NCBI RefSeq assembly: GCF_029690065.1
Contig: NZ_CP121463.1
Span: forward strand, 248,001-312,000
Length of the DNA stretch: 64,000 bases
Source: Arthrobacter sp. Y-9
GTDB taxonomy: Bacteria; Actinomycetota; Actinomycetes; Actinomycetales; Micrococcaceae
Reading direction: 5' to 3'
The translations under genes were made by a program, and so were the position numbers. Below are positions 26,258 to 35,713 of the stretch, one piece after another (positions within the stretch are counted from its first letter, which is position 1; each line of letters starts with the position of its first letter). The notes under the pieces are model-generated. The model made no database searches. It had not been told where the DNA came from and was given only the letters and a program-made list of their open reading frames with translations.

Positions 26258-26438
26258 GCTCACGGCAGAGAGCTGACAAAGGTGCCGGCAAAGGCCTGGC
26301 CTCATACAGCAAGGCTGCGACGGCTAAGCCTGGCAGAGAAGACGACGAAATCCGTCGTGGAACAGAATCGTCGCCTTGCTCCGTTGTGGGGAGGCACCCC
26401 CCCCCAATGGCGCCGCCCCACAGCTACTTCCTGTGTTT

Positions 26439-27221
26439 TCAGTGGCTTTCAGGCGGGGCCGCGATGAGACCGAATGTCTCGCCTTGGGGCCCGCGCGCTA
26501 TGGCCATACGCCCGAACGGAGAATCTGACGGTTCCAACAGGACCGATCCTCCCAGTGCAAGCGCTGTGGCAATACTGGCGTCGACGTCGTTGGAGGCAAA
26601 CCAGGCAAGCCAGTAGGCAGGGCCTGCCTCGGGCAAACGATCATCTTGGAGCATTCCGGCGACTTCTTCGCCGTCCGAGGCCCGTCGGAACGTCGAGTAG
26701 ACGAAGCTCTCTTCAGAGATATCGCTGACCTCTCCCCCGAAGACCTTGGGGTAGAACTCACGTGCGGAGTTGTACTCAGGGGTGTGCAGTTCGGTCCAGC
26801 ACAGTGCCCCGTGCTCATTGAATCGCTCAGCACCGATATGGCTTCCCGCCTGCCAGATGCCAAAGACAGCTCCCGCGGAGTCAGACGCGATGGCCATGCG
26901 CCCTGAATCCATCACACCGAATGGCGGGGCGACTACGTGCCCGCCGGACTCCGTCACTTTCTCTGCGGTGGCGTCGACATCGTCAGAGCCAAAATAGCTC
27001 GTCCACACGGTGGGCATCTGTTGGTCTTGCTTCGGTCCAATACCCGCTACGGCTTTGCCATCGAGTACCGCGAGCAGATACCCACCCGCTTCTTGACCTC
27101 CTGAAACGTAATCCCAGCCAAAAAGGCCGGAGTAAAAGGCCTTGGCACCCTCGAGGTCCTCACTGCCCAGATCAATCCAGGTGGGGGTCCCTTCGGGCCA
27201 CGGTTCGCTACGAGTGGGCAT
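26439..27221 (-). CDS. VOC family protein with two glyoxalase domains
   Basis: A 260-residue protein with two tandem vicinal-oxygen-chelate modules. The first (about 12-125) opens TWIDLGSEDLEGAKAFYSGL and ends AGAVFGIWQ. The second (about 138-255) opens LCWTELHTPEYNSAREFYPK and ends GETFGLI. Both show the strand-helix pattern of glyoxalase/bleomycin-resistance folds. Metal ligands cannot be confirmed by eye. AGAAGGAGCC before the ATG is a good ribosome site. Stand-alone gene, convergent with the oxidoreductase at 25640. Substrate unknown. Confidence 0.85.
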   Translation of the reverse strand: MPTRSEPWPEGTPTWIDLGSEDLEGAKAFYSGLFGWDYVSGGQEAGGYLLAVLDGKAVAGIGPKQDQQMPTVWTSYFGSDDVDATAEKVTESGGHVVAPPFGVMDSGRMAIASDSAGAVFGIWQAGSHIGAERFNEHGALCWTELHTPEYNSAREFYPKVFGGEVSDISEESFVYSTFRRASDGEEVAGMLQDDRLPEAGPAYWLAWFASNDVDASIATALALGGSVLLEPSDSPFGRMAIARGPQGETFGLIAAPPESH

Positions 27222-27491
27222 ACAGGCTCCTTCTAACTAGGGCGGCGCCTCCCGCCGCTATCTCTTAGTAGGGCTAGTTGTTGAGACAGTGACGGCGTTT
27301 GGCTCGGTGAGCAGAGGCCGTGTCTGGACGCGAAGAATGCTTGCCTTCTCACCACTAACGGGGGGAACGGATTTCGCGATCCATGTCCGATCTCCGGTGC
27401 TGCCGGCGATGGCCTGTCTTGAGGGGGGAGGAACGCCTGCGGTGTTCTCGGGTTTCGGTCATTTCGGGGTTGGGCACCTCACACTAGGGAG

Positions 27492-28130
27492 ATGAATGAT
27501 CTCTGGGCGCCCACTGTTGCCGGTATCGCCGCTGGGCTTGGTGTCGCAATGCCGGTCGGCGCGATTGCCGCGATGCTTTTGCGAGAGGGCTTGGTCAACG
27601 GTTTCAAGGTCGGGGCAGCTGCCGCGATGGGTGTTGCCACGGTTGACGTGATTTATTGCGTGGTGGCAACGGCCACCAGTAGGTTGCTGGTCCAGGCAAT
27701 CGAAAGCCACCGAGGGATCTTTCTGCTCATCTCGGGTGCACTGGTGATTGCTATTGGAGCTTGGCAATTACATCAGGGCTCCCGGCAGCACGCCGAAGGA
27801 CCTGCGGTGGGCGATCCGAGCACGGCTCGCACGGCGTACTTTCGCTTCGTCGCCTTGACTGCCTTCAACCCTCTGACCTTGGTCTACTTCGTCGCGCTGG
27901 GTGGGGCTGTGACGGCACCAGGAACAACATGGGTGGTAGCTGGGGTTTTTGTGGCATCGGCAGGTCTTGCATCGCTTGCGTGGCAGCTTGTGCTGGTCTC
28001 GGCGGGGGCCTTCTTCCGCCGGGCGCTCACGCCTCGAATTGTCCATGCGATCGGGATCATGGCGTCACTGCTCATCCTCGCGCTCGGCTTTGTCATCCTC
28101 GTCAGCGGTGTCCAGTCGATCTTGACCTGA
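27492..28130 (+). CDS. LysE/RhtB family amino-acid exporter
   Basis: A 212-residue membrane protein with six hydrophobic segments. The family signature near the N-terminus is GVAMPVGAIAAMLLREGLVN followed by GFKVGAAAAMGVATVDVIYC. A central charged loop (HQGSRQHAEGPAVGDPSTAR) precedes ALTAFNPLTLVYFVALGG, the second family motif with N-P. The protein ends in two more helices. Such proteins export basic or neutral amino acids by proton antiport. No LysG-type regulator is adjacent. Confidence 0.88.
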   Translation: MNDLWAPTVAGIAAGLGVAMPVGAIAAMLLREGLVNGFKVGAAAAMGVATVDVIYCVVATATSRLLVQAIESHRGIFLLISGALVIAIGAWQLHQGSRQHAEGPAVGDPSTARTAYFRFVALTAFNPLTLVYFVALGGAVTAPGTTWVVAGVFVASAGLASLAWQLVLVSAGAFFRRALTPRIVHAIGIMASLLILALGFVILVSGVQSILT

Positions 28131-28230
28131 GCTGCGGCGCCCCGCAGCCCATCTGGTGTTGTCGATGGTGGGGTCCGTGGTGCCGAACTCATGCGCTTGC
28201 CTACGTACTGGCCGGAGTGAAAACTATGGG

Positions 28231-28929
28231 CTACTGTCCCGAAATCGTGTTCAGGGCCAGGACGATGATGAATCCGTTGAAGAAGAAGCTGAGCACCGAG
28301 TGCCAGGTGACCAGCCAGCGTCCGCGGGAGTCCAGCACTTCACAGTCGGAGGCCGCGAACGTGGTCCCCACGGTGAAGGCGAAATAGACGAAATCCACCA
28401 TCCGTGGGGTCGTGGTTCCCGGCACGCGAAGGAGCGGGCCGGTCTTCCCGTAGTGCCGCTGGAAGTAGATCTGGGCGAATCCCCACTGCATGAGCGCCCA
28501 GGACAGCAGCATGCTCCACACACCCACCATTTTGGAGAGGATCCGGATCCCCTCATCCGCTGAGCTGGATGTTAGAAGGACCTGCGCTGCGGCCGTCACT
28601 CCGATCATGCTGGCCAACGCAGTCGCGACGATGGTCAGGACCCGGACTGCGGGCGCGAGCTCGGCTGCCGTCGGGCCTACCAAAGGCTTCGGGCGGACTG
28701 AGCGGGCCTCGCGGCCGAGCTGGAGGATCATCACAAACGAGTAGATCGATCCGAGCAGGCACCACAGTGCCAGCAGTTCGATGATGCTCGTGTTTTTCTC
28801 GGCGACCATGACGGGGAAGAACCCCAATACACACAGCGCCAGTTGGGCAATCAAGTGAACCCCGAACCCGACGTTCGAGGCCCGCCGAAGCTCGACCCCG
28901 GGACTTGGTTCCGCTGCTTCTGGACTCAT
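28231..28929 (-). CDS. DUF1345 family membrane protein
   Basis: A 232-residue protein with about five hydrophobic segments. The second half holds the typical DUF1345 core: WALMQWGFAQIYFQRHYGK, then RMVDFVYFAFTVGTTFAASD and VTWHSVLSFFFNGFIIVLAL. The family is widespread in bacteria with unknown function. The ATG at 28929 (MSPEAAEPSPGVELRRASNV) is preferred over an open frame running to 29244 that overlaps the integrase remnant. Nothing in the neighbours suggests its role. Confidence 0.8.
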   Translation of the reverse strand: MSPEAAEPSPGVELRRASNVGFGVHLIAQLALCVLGFFPVMVAEKNTSIIELLALWCLLGSIYSFVMILQLGREARSVRPKPLVGPTAAELAPAVRVLTIVATALASMIGVTAAAQVLLTSSSADEGIRILSKMVGVWSMLLSWALMQWGFAQIYFQRHYGKTGPLLRVPGTTTPRMVDFVYFAFTVGTTFAASDCEVLDSRGRWLVTWHSVLSFFFNGFIIVLALNTISGQ

Positions 28930-29194
28930 ACCGGCAATGGTAAAGGTCGGCGGCCGATAAGTCCGCGATTCCCCGTGTTCCAGGTCCGCGGTTCTGCGAA
29001 GTGAAGTACCTCCAATCCTGTCGCTGCGCTTGACTGAGGACAGACGCGGACGCCCTTCACTCTCAGACCGGACCTCGTTGCGCCCCTCATCCCCGGGCTG
29101 CCGGGGTAGCGTGGATCGGGCCGGGCCGGGCCTCGGTGGCTTGGTCCAGGGTGTGTTTCGCCTGTCCGGCGGTGGGGCTCTGAAGGTTGCCTTA

Positions 29195-30001
29195 CTACTC
29201 AGATACACCGGGCCGATGTGGGGATGCGAGTCGGAAATGCGCAAGATGTAGGGTCGGAGAGTACTTCAGCAGAGCTTCGCGAGCGCCCGCGTAGCCGAGC
29301 CGGAGGCGACCTGATTCGGAATCGATGTCGCGATCAGCGACCTCATCAAGATACAGAGACTTCCTCGGGCGAGTGGTCAGGAAAAGCGGCCCAACTGTAC
29401 GGTGACCGATGAACTGGGGGAGAAGACGGTCGGTGCTTGCGCCCCACTGGATCCATGGGGCCTTATCGCTGCTCAAATGGGTAGAGGCGCGTCTGCGGGC
29501 CAAGTCGAGATCTTCGATGTTCAGGGCCAGGACGGTGCTGGTTCGAGCTTTGCTCTCGTAAAGCATCCACCACAGAGTCCTTTCACGCAGCGGCAGGTCT
29601 GGACGGATCAGGAGCTCATCGATGTGGGACCGAGCGCTGGCTCTGTTGGCTGCAGCGTCCTCCTGGCGTCGCATCAGATCGGCTGGGAACTCTGGAGCCG
29701 ACCAAGCCTTGTCCTGTCGACACCAGTTCAACCAGGCACGGACGATGCGACGGCGATGATTCCAAGTCGTAGGCGCCGTGGATCCCCAGGCCTGTGCCAG
29801 GACTAACGAGATTTCCGCCGAGCGGACCCCCGCGAGAGGCCGGTGTGGTCCCAACTCGTGAACGATTCGCCCAAGCACGCTAGCGTACGAGTGCTGAGTG
29901 TTTAACTGCTTGTCGCTTTTCGCAGCGGCAAGAAAGGTATCGACGGCTGTCCGAAGGTCTGGATCAGAGGATACCAATGCCGTGTCGGAAACCGCGCCCA
30001 T
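29195..30001 (-). pseudogene. tyrosine-recombinase/integrase, C-terminally degraded
   Basis: A 268-residue frame. The N-terminal part (DLRTAVDTFLAAAKSDKQLN, YASVLGRIVHELG) is a SAM-like core-binding domain. ERTLWWMLYESKARTSTVLA carries the position of the first catalytic Arg, and NIEDLDLARRR, FLTTRPR and SGRLRLGYAGAREALLKY follow typical integrase order. Where H-x2-R-H should stand the sequence reads TLHLAHFRLAS, lacking the Arg, and the frame ends without the distal His and the Tyr nucleophile. The enzyme should be inactive. It is evidence that the surrounding region once held an integrating or plasmid element. Confidence 0.75.
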
Positions 30002-30200
30002 CGAGCCTTAGTTGCCCTTCTAGTAGAGTGAGACACCCATGATTTCCGGGGGCGGGGCTGCGAAAAGTACTCGTCTTGCTGCCGCGACGAAGCCGCGTCC
30101 GCAGGTATCCCTTACCCGGTCATCCTGTTCCAGCAGCCACTCGTGTTGTGAGAGCTATATGGTTGGAGCCTTCTTGACATGAGGGAGTAGTGCACGGGTC

Positions 30201-30311
30201 GTGAGAATCGACGTTATTTCCACGCTCTTAATCGAGTCAGGGCATCTCGCAGAACGGGCAGAGCTCACTACTGCGGTGGAAACCGCCCGAGCAGCAGGGC
30301 ACAGCGCATGA
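30201..30311 (+). pseudogene. sbcD: possible sbcD 3' remnant
   Basis: The 36 codons before the SbcC-like start read like the C-terminus of a protein (HLAERAELTTAVETARAAGH) and the TGA overlaps the ATG of the next frame (ATGA), the usual sbcD-sbcC arrangement. The catalytic nuclease domain is missing upstream. Identity rests on context and is tentative. Confidence 0.4.
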
Positions 30312-31740
30312 AACTCTCCCGCCTCGAACTCGAAGCATTCGGACCCTTCGCCGGCCACGAGGTCGTCGACTTCGACGCCCTCGCACCCCACGGGCTCTTC
30401 CTGCTCAACGGCGCCACCGGCTCCGGGAAAACCTCCGTGCTGGACGCCATCTGCTATGCCCTCTACGGCCAGGTCCCCGGGCAACGCGCCGGCCAGAACC
30501 TGCGCAGCGACCACGCCGACACCGAAACCGGCCCGTGGGTGAGCCTGGAGTTCACCACCAAGGGCCGACGTCTGAAGATCCGCCGCAACCTCCCCTGGGA
30601 ACGCCCCAAACAACGCGGCACCGGCACCACGCCCGAACGGGCCAAAGCTCTCCTGCAAGAACACCCAGACGGCCAATGGCAGAGCTCAGCCGCAAAGCCG
30701 CCGAAGAAGTCGCCGAGATCCGCAACGACCTGGCACACCTGAGCGCCCTCGCCGCCGCCGAAACCTCACACGAGAACGCCTCCAACTCGGGCGAGGTCGA
30801 CCAAGAGGGCGCAGCGCATGAGGATCCCTGGGCCGGACTCTTCGACACTGCCGCGGCGGCCGCCCAGGCCGCCCACGAGCAAACCCAGAGGGCCCGGACG
30901 CCCTCCGCGAGGCCCGTACAGCAGCGGAGGGTGCCGCGGCCCGCCGGCGCCGGCACCAGACACTGGACGAACTGCGAGGCCGCCAAGAAGCGCACGAGCG
31001 CCACCGGGCGGCCGCCAAGCAAGCCCAGCACCTCTCCTGGCCCGCCACGCACAAGTCCAGACGCTGGCAGTGCCCTTGAACGCCTACCACACCGCCTCAC
31101 AAGCACACGCCGCCGCACAGTCCTCCCTGGACACTGCCCTGGACGCACTGGGCGAGCAGAGGCTCCCAGGGCAGGAACTGGCCGACCGGCGGGCCACGGT
31201 CCACCAAACCGTGGCCACCCTCGCCGCCCGTCTCATCAACGAAACACAACTACAACATCTACAACATCGCCGGACGATCGCCGCACAGGCCCGCGAGCAC
31301 ATGGACGCCCTGGAACAGCAGATCGAGCGGACACGAACCGAAATCGGCGCGCGCAAGAACGAGCCGCCACAACGCAGTCACTGGCGCTCCACCACCAGCT
31401 TGCCGAGGCCCGGGACGCCAGAACAGCGCCGCAGCCCTCTTCGCTGCGACCCTGCGCAGCGGACAGCCTTCCCTCGTCTGCGGCGCGGTGGAACGCTCCA
31501 GCCCAGCAACCGGTCAGCAGAGTAGCACCGAGGAGTTCCAGGCCCTCGAGGACGCCGCCGAGGCGGCCCTAGTCACGCAGCGGGAGAGCATCAAGTTCCT
31601 GCGGCAGCAATGCGCCCCGGTCGACGGGCATACCCCCAGCAGCAGTATGATCACGCCATCGGCCAGCGCGAGCACCACCAGAAGAGGTTCTCCCGCTCAC
31701 CCAAGCTGCGCCTCAGGCCTGGACCAGCACGCCATGGGGG
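30308..31740 (+). pseudogene. sbcC: fragmented sbcC-like SMC-type ATPase
   Basis: The first 115 codons encode an intact SbcC N-terminus: MKLSRLELEAFGPFAGHEVV and the Walker A loop LFLLNGATGSGKTSVLDAIC with ALYGQ after it, then LRSDHADTETGPWVSLEFTT. After about 30680 the frame breaks, the region usually carrying the FxxxxLLPQGxF stretch is gone, and coiled-coil-like pieces (AQAAHEQTQRARTP; HAQVQTLAVPLNAYHTASQA; LADRRATVHQTVATLAARLI) lie in different frames to about 31.7 kb. No signature or Walker B motif is found. The intact gene would pair with SbcD as a DNA hairpin nuclease. The end coordinate is approximate. Confidence 0.7.
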
Positions 31741-31761
31741 CCAGGTTCTCCGTGCAACTCG

Positions 31762-33111
31762 TTATTCATGCTGCTCAGGCTCATTCGCGCGCCGCGCCCA
31801 CGCCCCGGCCGACTCCGACGAGAGCGCGATAAGTGCGAGGCTGAGCAGCGTGGCTGATAACACGGGGCTGTTGAGACCTAGAGCTGCCGCACCGCTCAGA
31901 AAGTCTGATGCAACGGTGAGAATTCCGAGCAGGAGCGCGATCATCAAGACGATTCGAGATCGGCGTCCACCCCGTAATACGAACCACGCCAGTACGATCT
32001 GGACCACAGTGAGCAGTCCAGATACGACAGCGACGACGAGGAAAGCGCTCCTGGTCGCATCATGATCCTGATCCAGCTCGGCGGTGAGTGAATCCTGATT
32101 GGAAAGCACCCCGAACAGGTCCAGCAGGGCGCTGATTACTATACAGACGACTGCGACCACGGTACTGAGAGGTGCGCTTCGAGCGGTGGCACGAGCGTCA
32201 GGGATCGCGTGGTGCCCGAGCGCGGCGGGAGTATCGAGGAGCGATTCTACGCTGATCTTCGATACGTCGATGATCGGTAGATCACCATCGGTGATGAATC
32301 GGTCTCCTCCACCGTTACGCGAGTGGTATCCGGTGGTGAAGTCTTTCAACACTCGCAACCCGGCGTTTGGGTTCGATGATTTAACACTGGTGACGACGTA
32401 ATCCCGCTCCTCGTCGGTGTTTTCGTCGATTCGATGTGTGACTTGCAAGGTGAAGAGCGAGAACCCGATGTCAGTGTCGTAGGTAGCTGCTCCCATCCAG
32501 TCAGCGTGTGCGCCGCCGGGGAGTAGCCATCCCGGGGGGCAATGCCAGAACCGCACGTGGTGTCTTTGTTTCGGGTTTCCTTCGATTTCCTGCTGGTAGG
32601 CGAGGTCGTGCCGACGGCCGAACAACATGAGTGGTGACACCGGGGCAGTGGGATAGCTACGCCGCGTGATCGTCGACGTGATGATTCGCCATGTTGAAGG
32701 AGCTGTGATCTCATCTGCGCGGCTCCACCCGCTTGCCGTCATGGCTGTGTCTAACTGTGCTGCGTCACCGTCGACACCTAGGTTTACAGGGTCACCCAGT
32801 AGGCCATCGGCAGTGCGGGTTCGTCCAAAAAAGTAGTCCGGCACATACAGGTCTGAAAGGAGCCTGTGAAGTCTCGGGAGGACAAGGTAGGCGATGATCG
32901 CCCATACGGGGATGAACAGCCAAATGGACCACAGAGATCCAAGCCCTTGAAGTGAGATCAAGGCGCCCAGCCACACCGCCGATAACGTACCCAGAAGAAA
33001 CGCGATGCGGTCAACGATCGTCGCCCTTGGCAGGGGCTGCTGCATCTGGAATGGCAACCGACGTGGAGAGACGTGGTCTCTCCACGTGGCGGCTTCGGCG
33101 GTGCGCTTCAT
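31762..33111 (-). CDS. LssY C-terminal-domain membrane protein
   Basis: A 449-residue protein. Two N-terminal membrane helices (about 33-80) are followed by a soluble domain of about 200 residues with the LssY-C pattern: DYFFGRTRTADGLLGDPVNL, GWSRADEITAPSTWRIITST, SYPTAPVSPLMLFGRRHDLA, NPKQRHHVRFWHCPPGWLLP, and TQVTHRID-type strands with DEERDYVVTSVKSS. Four further membrane helices fill the last 140 residues. In other bacteria this domain is found with PAP2/DedA-type envelope proteins; its biochemical role is unknown. GAGGAGTT before the ATG is a good ribosome site. Confidence 0.82.
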   Translation of the reverse strand: MKRTAEAATWRDHVSPRRLPFQMQQPLPRATIVDRIAFLLGTLSAVWLGALISLQGLGSLWSIWLFIPVWAIIAYLVLPRLHRLLSDLYVPDYFFGRTRTADGLLGDPVNLGVDGDAAQLDTAMTASGWSRADEITAPSTWRIITSTITRRSYPTAPVSPLMLFGRRHDLAYQQEIEGNPKQRHHVRFWHCPPGWLLPGGAHADWMGAATYDTDIGFSLFTLQVTHRIDENTDEERDYVVTSVKSSNPNAGLRVLKDFTTGYHSRNGGGDRFITDGDLPIIDVSKISVESLLDTPAALGHHAIPDARATARSAPLSTVVAVVCIVISALLDLFGVLSNQDSLTAELDQDHDATRSAFLVVAVVSGLLTVVQIVLAWFVLRGGRRSRIVLMIALLLGILTVASDFLSGAAALGLNSPVLSATLLSLALIALSSESAGAWARRANEPEQHE

Positions 33112-33746
33112 TGCGAACTCCTCGCATCCTTGACCGCCTGGTGCGACGATCGTAAACAGAGTCTAAGCGTCTGGTCGCGTGCCACTGCCTCCGTTGCCAC
33201 CGGAGTTCTACGTAGCCGTGACCTCCTCACTCGCCAACCACGCCGAACACGTACTGTCCCGCATCTCATCCTTTCCCGGGGTACTCAGCGTCCGCAGCCA
33301 ATTGTGCACTCGGATGCATTCTGGTGGAAGCTCGTGGCGGTTCTCTGCATTGACCCCCCTATCGCGTGCCGCTGGCTCGCCAACGTTCCAGCGGGCCGCC
33401 ATGCTGAATTGGCCGCCGTGCCAGCGGTCAACGAACTGTGCGCCTGGTTGCTTCCACCACTGGGGAGACCAATTTCCTCATCATCATGTGGTTACGCACC
33501 GTGGCGGACGTCTTGACGGCGGAGTTCTGCATTCAGAAACGTCTTCCGGAAGTCAAGTTTGTGCAGAGCACGGTTGTGATGCGCAGTGCCAAGCGCATGG
33601 GCTTCATGCTTGACGCCGAAAGGAGGCAACAGGTGAGGTCGTGGCCAGCTCTGGCTTCTCCTGACCAGCAACTACCCTGGGAGAGCGGCTGGTGGTCAGT
33701 ATTGCCTTCGAAGGTCCTCACCTGTTGGTTACTCAGAGTCCACCGC
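33112..33746. other. stretch without a recognisable gene
   Basis: About 635 bases between the LssY-type gene and the end of the glycan operon. Plus-strand open frames (33179-33613, 33438-33755) have unlikely composition and no ribosome sites. Probably decayed DNA. Confidence 0.4.
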
Positions 33747-34565
33747 TCAGATTGACTCGTAGACGGCGTTACCAGGTCCAGGTACGAAGTAGGTCTCCGG
33801 CTTCAGCGGGATTGCGCCGCCAGGGAATAGAGCGTCGACTTGGGTGATGTACTCCTTGATCCGCCGAGACTTGGTTTCGAGGCCTGAACCCCAAGTGAAG
33901 CGCAAGAGTCCCATCTCGGAGAGATGATCTTCATCCGGTTCAGAGGCTAAATCGTAGGGAAAGTCTGAGTACATTACTAGCTTTTCCGGATACTCCTCGC
34001 CGACACCCCGGGTAATCATGTGGTCCACGTGCTTTCCCACCCCTGCTGGACAGAACAGCAGCTCGGAGTTGGTCTGATGCAGAAGTTCGGCAACGCTGCC
34101 CTGAAGGTGACGGATAAGCTCCCGATCTCCCCGCGCAATCCTGCCCAAGGCGATGTCGAACCGGAAGGTAGGGTAGCGGTGGGTCAGCTCAGGGAGGAGC
34201 GCATCCCACACGCCGCGCCTTAGCTTCGCCGGCCTGCGTCTGCCTCGGAAAAGGGCATCCACTGCGCCCAGATGGACAGATTGAACCCCCATTGCTTTAA
34301 GTACAGCCCGATCCTCGGCCTGCCGGGCTTGGAACAAACTCCCGGCGTCCATGACGGAGCATTGGCGCATGAAGGAGCGTGCGGCGCGGGTGTGGGGCGC
34401 AGGCATTGCCTCGGTGAACAACGTTGCTACGGTGATCTCTCGTTGGCGGGTTTGCGCCTCGATAAGTGCACCACAGGACAGCACAGCGTCATCAAGGTGG
34501 GGTGAAAGGAATAGCCAGGGAGCGTTGCCCTCCAAGGAACGCTCGAATGTTGTTTGATTCGACAT
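33747..34565 (-). CDS. PIG-L family deacetylase
   Basis: A 272-residue LmbE/PIG-L-type zinc-dependent N-deacetylase. LFLSPHLDDAVLSCGALIEA carries the H-x-D-D zinc motif near residue 22, and FCPAGVGKHVDHMITR has the second histidine pair (H-V-D-H). The family removes acetyl groups from GlcNAc-type sugars or related conjugates. It is the last gene of the glycan operon, and its ATG directly follows the TAA of the GT4 gene with no gap, so translation is coupled. It probably deacetylates a GlcNAc-like residue of the glycan made by the operon. Confidence 0.88.
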   Translation of the reverse strand: MSNQTTFERSLEGNAPWLFLSPHLDDAVLSCGALIEAQTRQREITVATLFTEAMPAPHTRAARSFMRQCSVMDAGSLFQARQAEDRAVLKAMGVQSVHLGAVDALFRGRRRPAKLRRGVWDALLPELTHRYPTFRFDIALGRIARGDRELIRHLQGSVAELLHQTNSELLFCPAGVGKHVDHMITRGVGEEYPEKLVMYSDFPYDLASEPDEDHLSEMGLLRFTWGSGLETKSRRIKEYITQVDALFPGGAIPLKPETYFVPGPGNAVYESI

Positions 34566-35711
34566 TTATCCCCTATCCCCCTGGTTGTTCACTTGGAGCC
34601 GGGCTGTGCTGTTACCCAGAGCGGCCAGAGAATCTTGGTAGGAGCGCGCCTGCATCCTGGCAAGCGCATCCCAGTTGTACCGTGCTGCAAATTGGCGTCT
34701 GAGGACGCTGTCCTCTTCTAGTCCGGGTTGGAGATACCGGCGGGTTATCTCTTCGGCGAGTGCGTTGGTGTCGAATGGTTCAACGAGCCAGCCTGCGCCG
34801 GTTGGGATGATCTCCCGGAGGCAGGGGATGTTGAAGGCGATGACGGGCGTGCCTGTTGCGAGTGCGTCGATTGCGACGAGTCCGAATGTTTCATTGCGGG
34901 AAGGGACTATTACTAGGCGGGCGTCGCTTAGTGCTTGGAATTTCTTGGGTCCGGAGAGCCATCCGAGCATATGTACTCGGTCGGTGAGTCCGAGGGTGTG
35001 GATTGTTGTGCGGATTTTGGCTTCGTCCGGGCCGGTTCCTGCGATGAGGAGGTTGGCGGTTAGGTGCTGGGAGCTTCGTGCCCAGGCTTGCAAGAGTAGG
35101 TCGAGGCCTTTGTCGCTGTATTCAAGGCGTCCTATGAAGAGAACGTCGTGTCCAAGGTGGGGTTGTGGGTTCCAGGCTTCGGGGTCGACTCCGTTTCCTA
35201 TGACGTCCACGTGCGCTGTGGGGTTCTGTGCACTCAGGCGTTCGGCGATACCGTGGGAGACGGTGATGAGTCTGTGGTGTTTTCGTACGCCCCAGCGTTC
35301 GATCCAGTACAGCGGGAGTTTGTACTGGCGTGCTTTGTCTTTAGCATTTAGCCATTGGACGACGCCGATGGTGGGGCGCCTGGTCCAAAGTGGTGCGGCC
35401 ATGGTGGAGAAGGGAGCGAAGAAGTCTTCTACGACTAGATCAGTTGTTCCGCGGCGTTTTTGCACTTCGAAGGGGAGCCGTATCACGTAGGCCAGGAGTC
35501 GGGTCATTCTGTTCTTGCCGGTGCCGATGCCGATGGGTACGTAGTGCACGCCGTCTTGGACCCGTTCTTTCCACCCTGGGTACCGGGTGGTCAGTACTGT
35601 TATGTGGAAGCCTTCTGCCGCCAGCCGGCGGTTGATTTCGTGGGTTCTTACGGAGCCTCCGCCTGCTCCTGGCATGCGGGGGTCTTCGAAGCCTAGATGT
35701 AAGACTCTCAT
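34566..35711 (-). CDS. GT4 family glycosyltransferase
   Basis: A 381-residue GT-B retaining glycosyltransferase. The start at 35711 (MRVLHLGFEDPRMPGAGGGS) carries the acceptor-side Gly-rich loop. The C-terminal donor domain shows DVLFIGRLEYSDKGLDLLLQ, LLIAGTGPDEAKIRTTIHTL, and SRNETFGLVAIDALATGTPV with the E-x7-E nucleotide-sugar motif. No membrane helices, so it acts at the cytoplasmic face. It starts 2 bases after the fusion gene's stop and abuts the PIG-L gene, indicating one operon. Confidence 0.9.
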   Translation of the reverse strand: MRVLHLGFEDPRMPGAGGGSVRTHEINRRLAAEGFHITVLTTRYPGWKERVQDGVHYVPIGIGTGKNRMTRLLAYVIRLPFEVQKRRGTTDLVVEDFFAPFSTMAAPLWTRRPTIGVVQWLNAKDKARQYKLPLYWIERWGVRKHHRLITVSHGIAERLSAQNPTAHVDVIGNGVDPEAWNPQPHLGHDVLFIGRLEYSDKGLDLLLQAWARSSQHLTANLLIAGTGPDEAKIRTTIHTLGLTDRVHMLGWLSGPKKFQALSDARLVIVPSRNETFGLVAIDALATGTPVIAFNIPCLREIIPTGAGWLVEPFDTNALAEEITRRYLQPGLEEDSVLRRQFAARYNWDALARMQARSYQDSLAALGNSTARLQVNNQGDRG

Positions 35712-35713
35712 CG

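Noticed and set aside
30535-31572. 345-codon plus-strand frame within the SbcC-like region as a separate gene
   Set aside because: It is a mixture of frame-shifted SbcC pieces; only parts look coding and no start site is supported.
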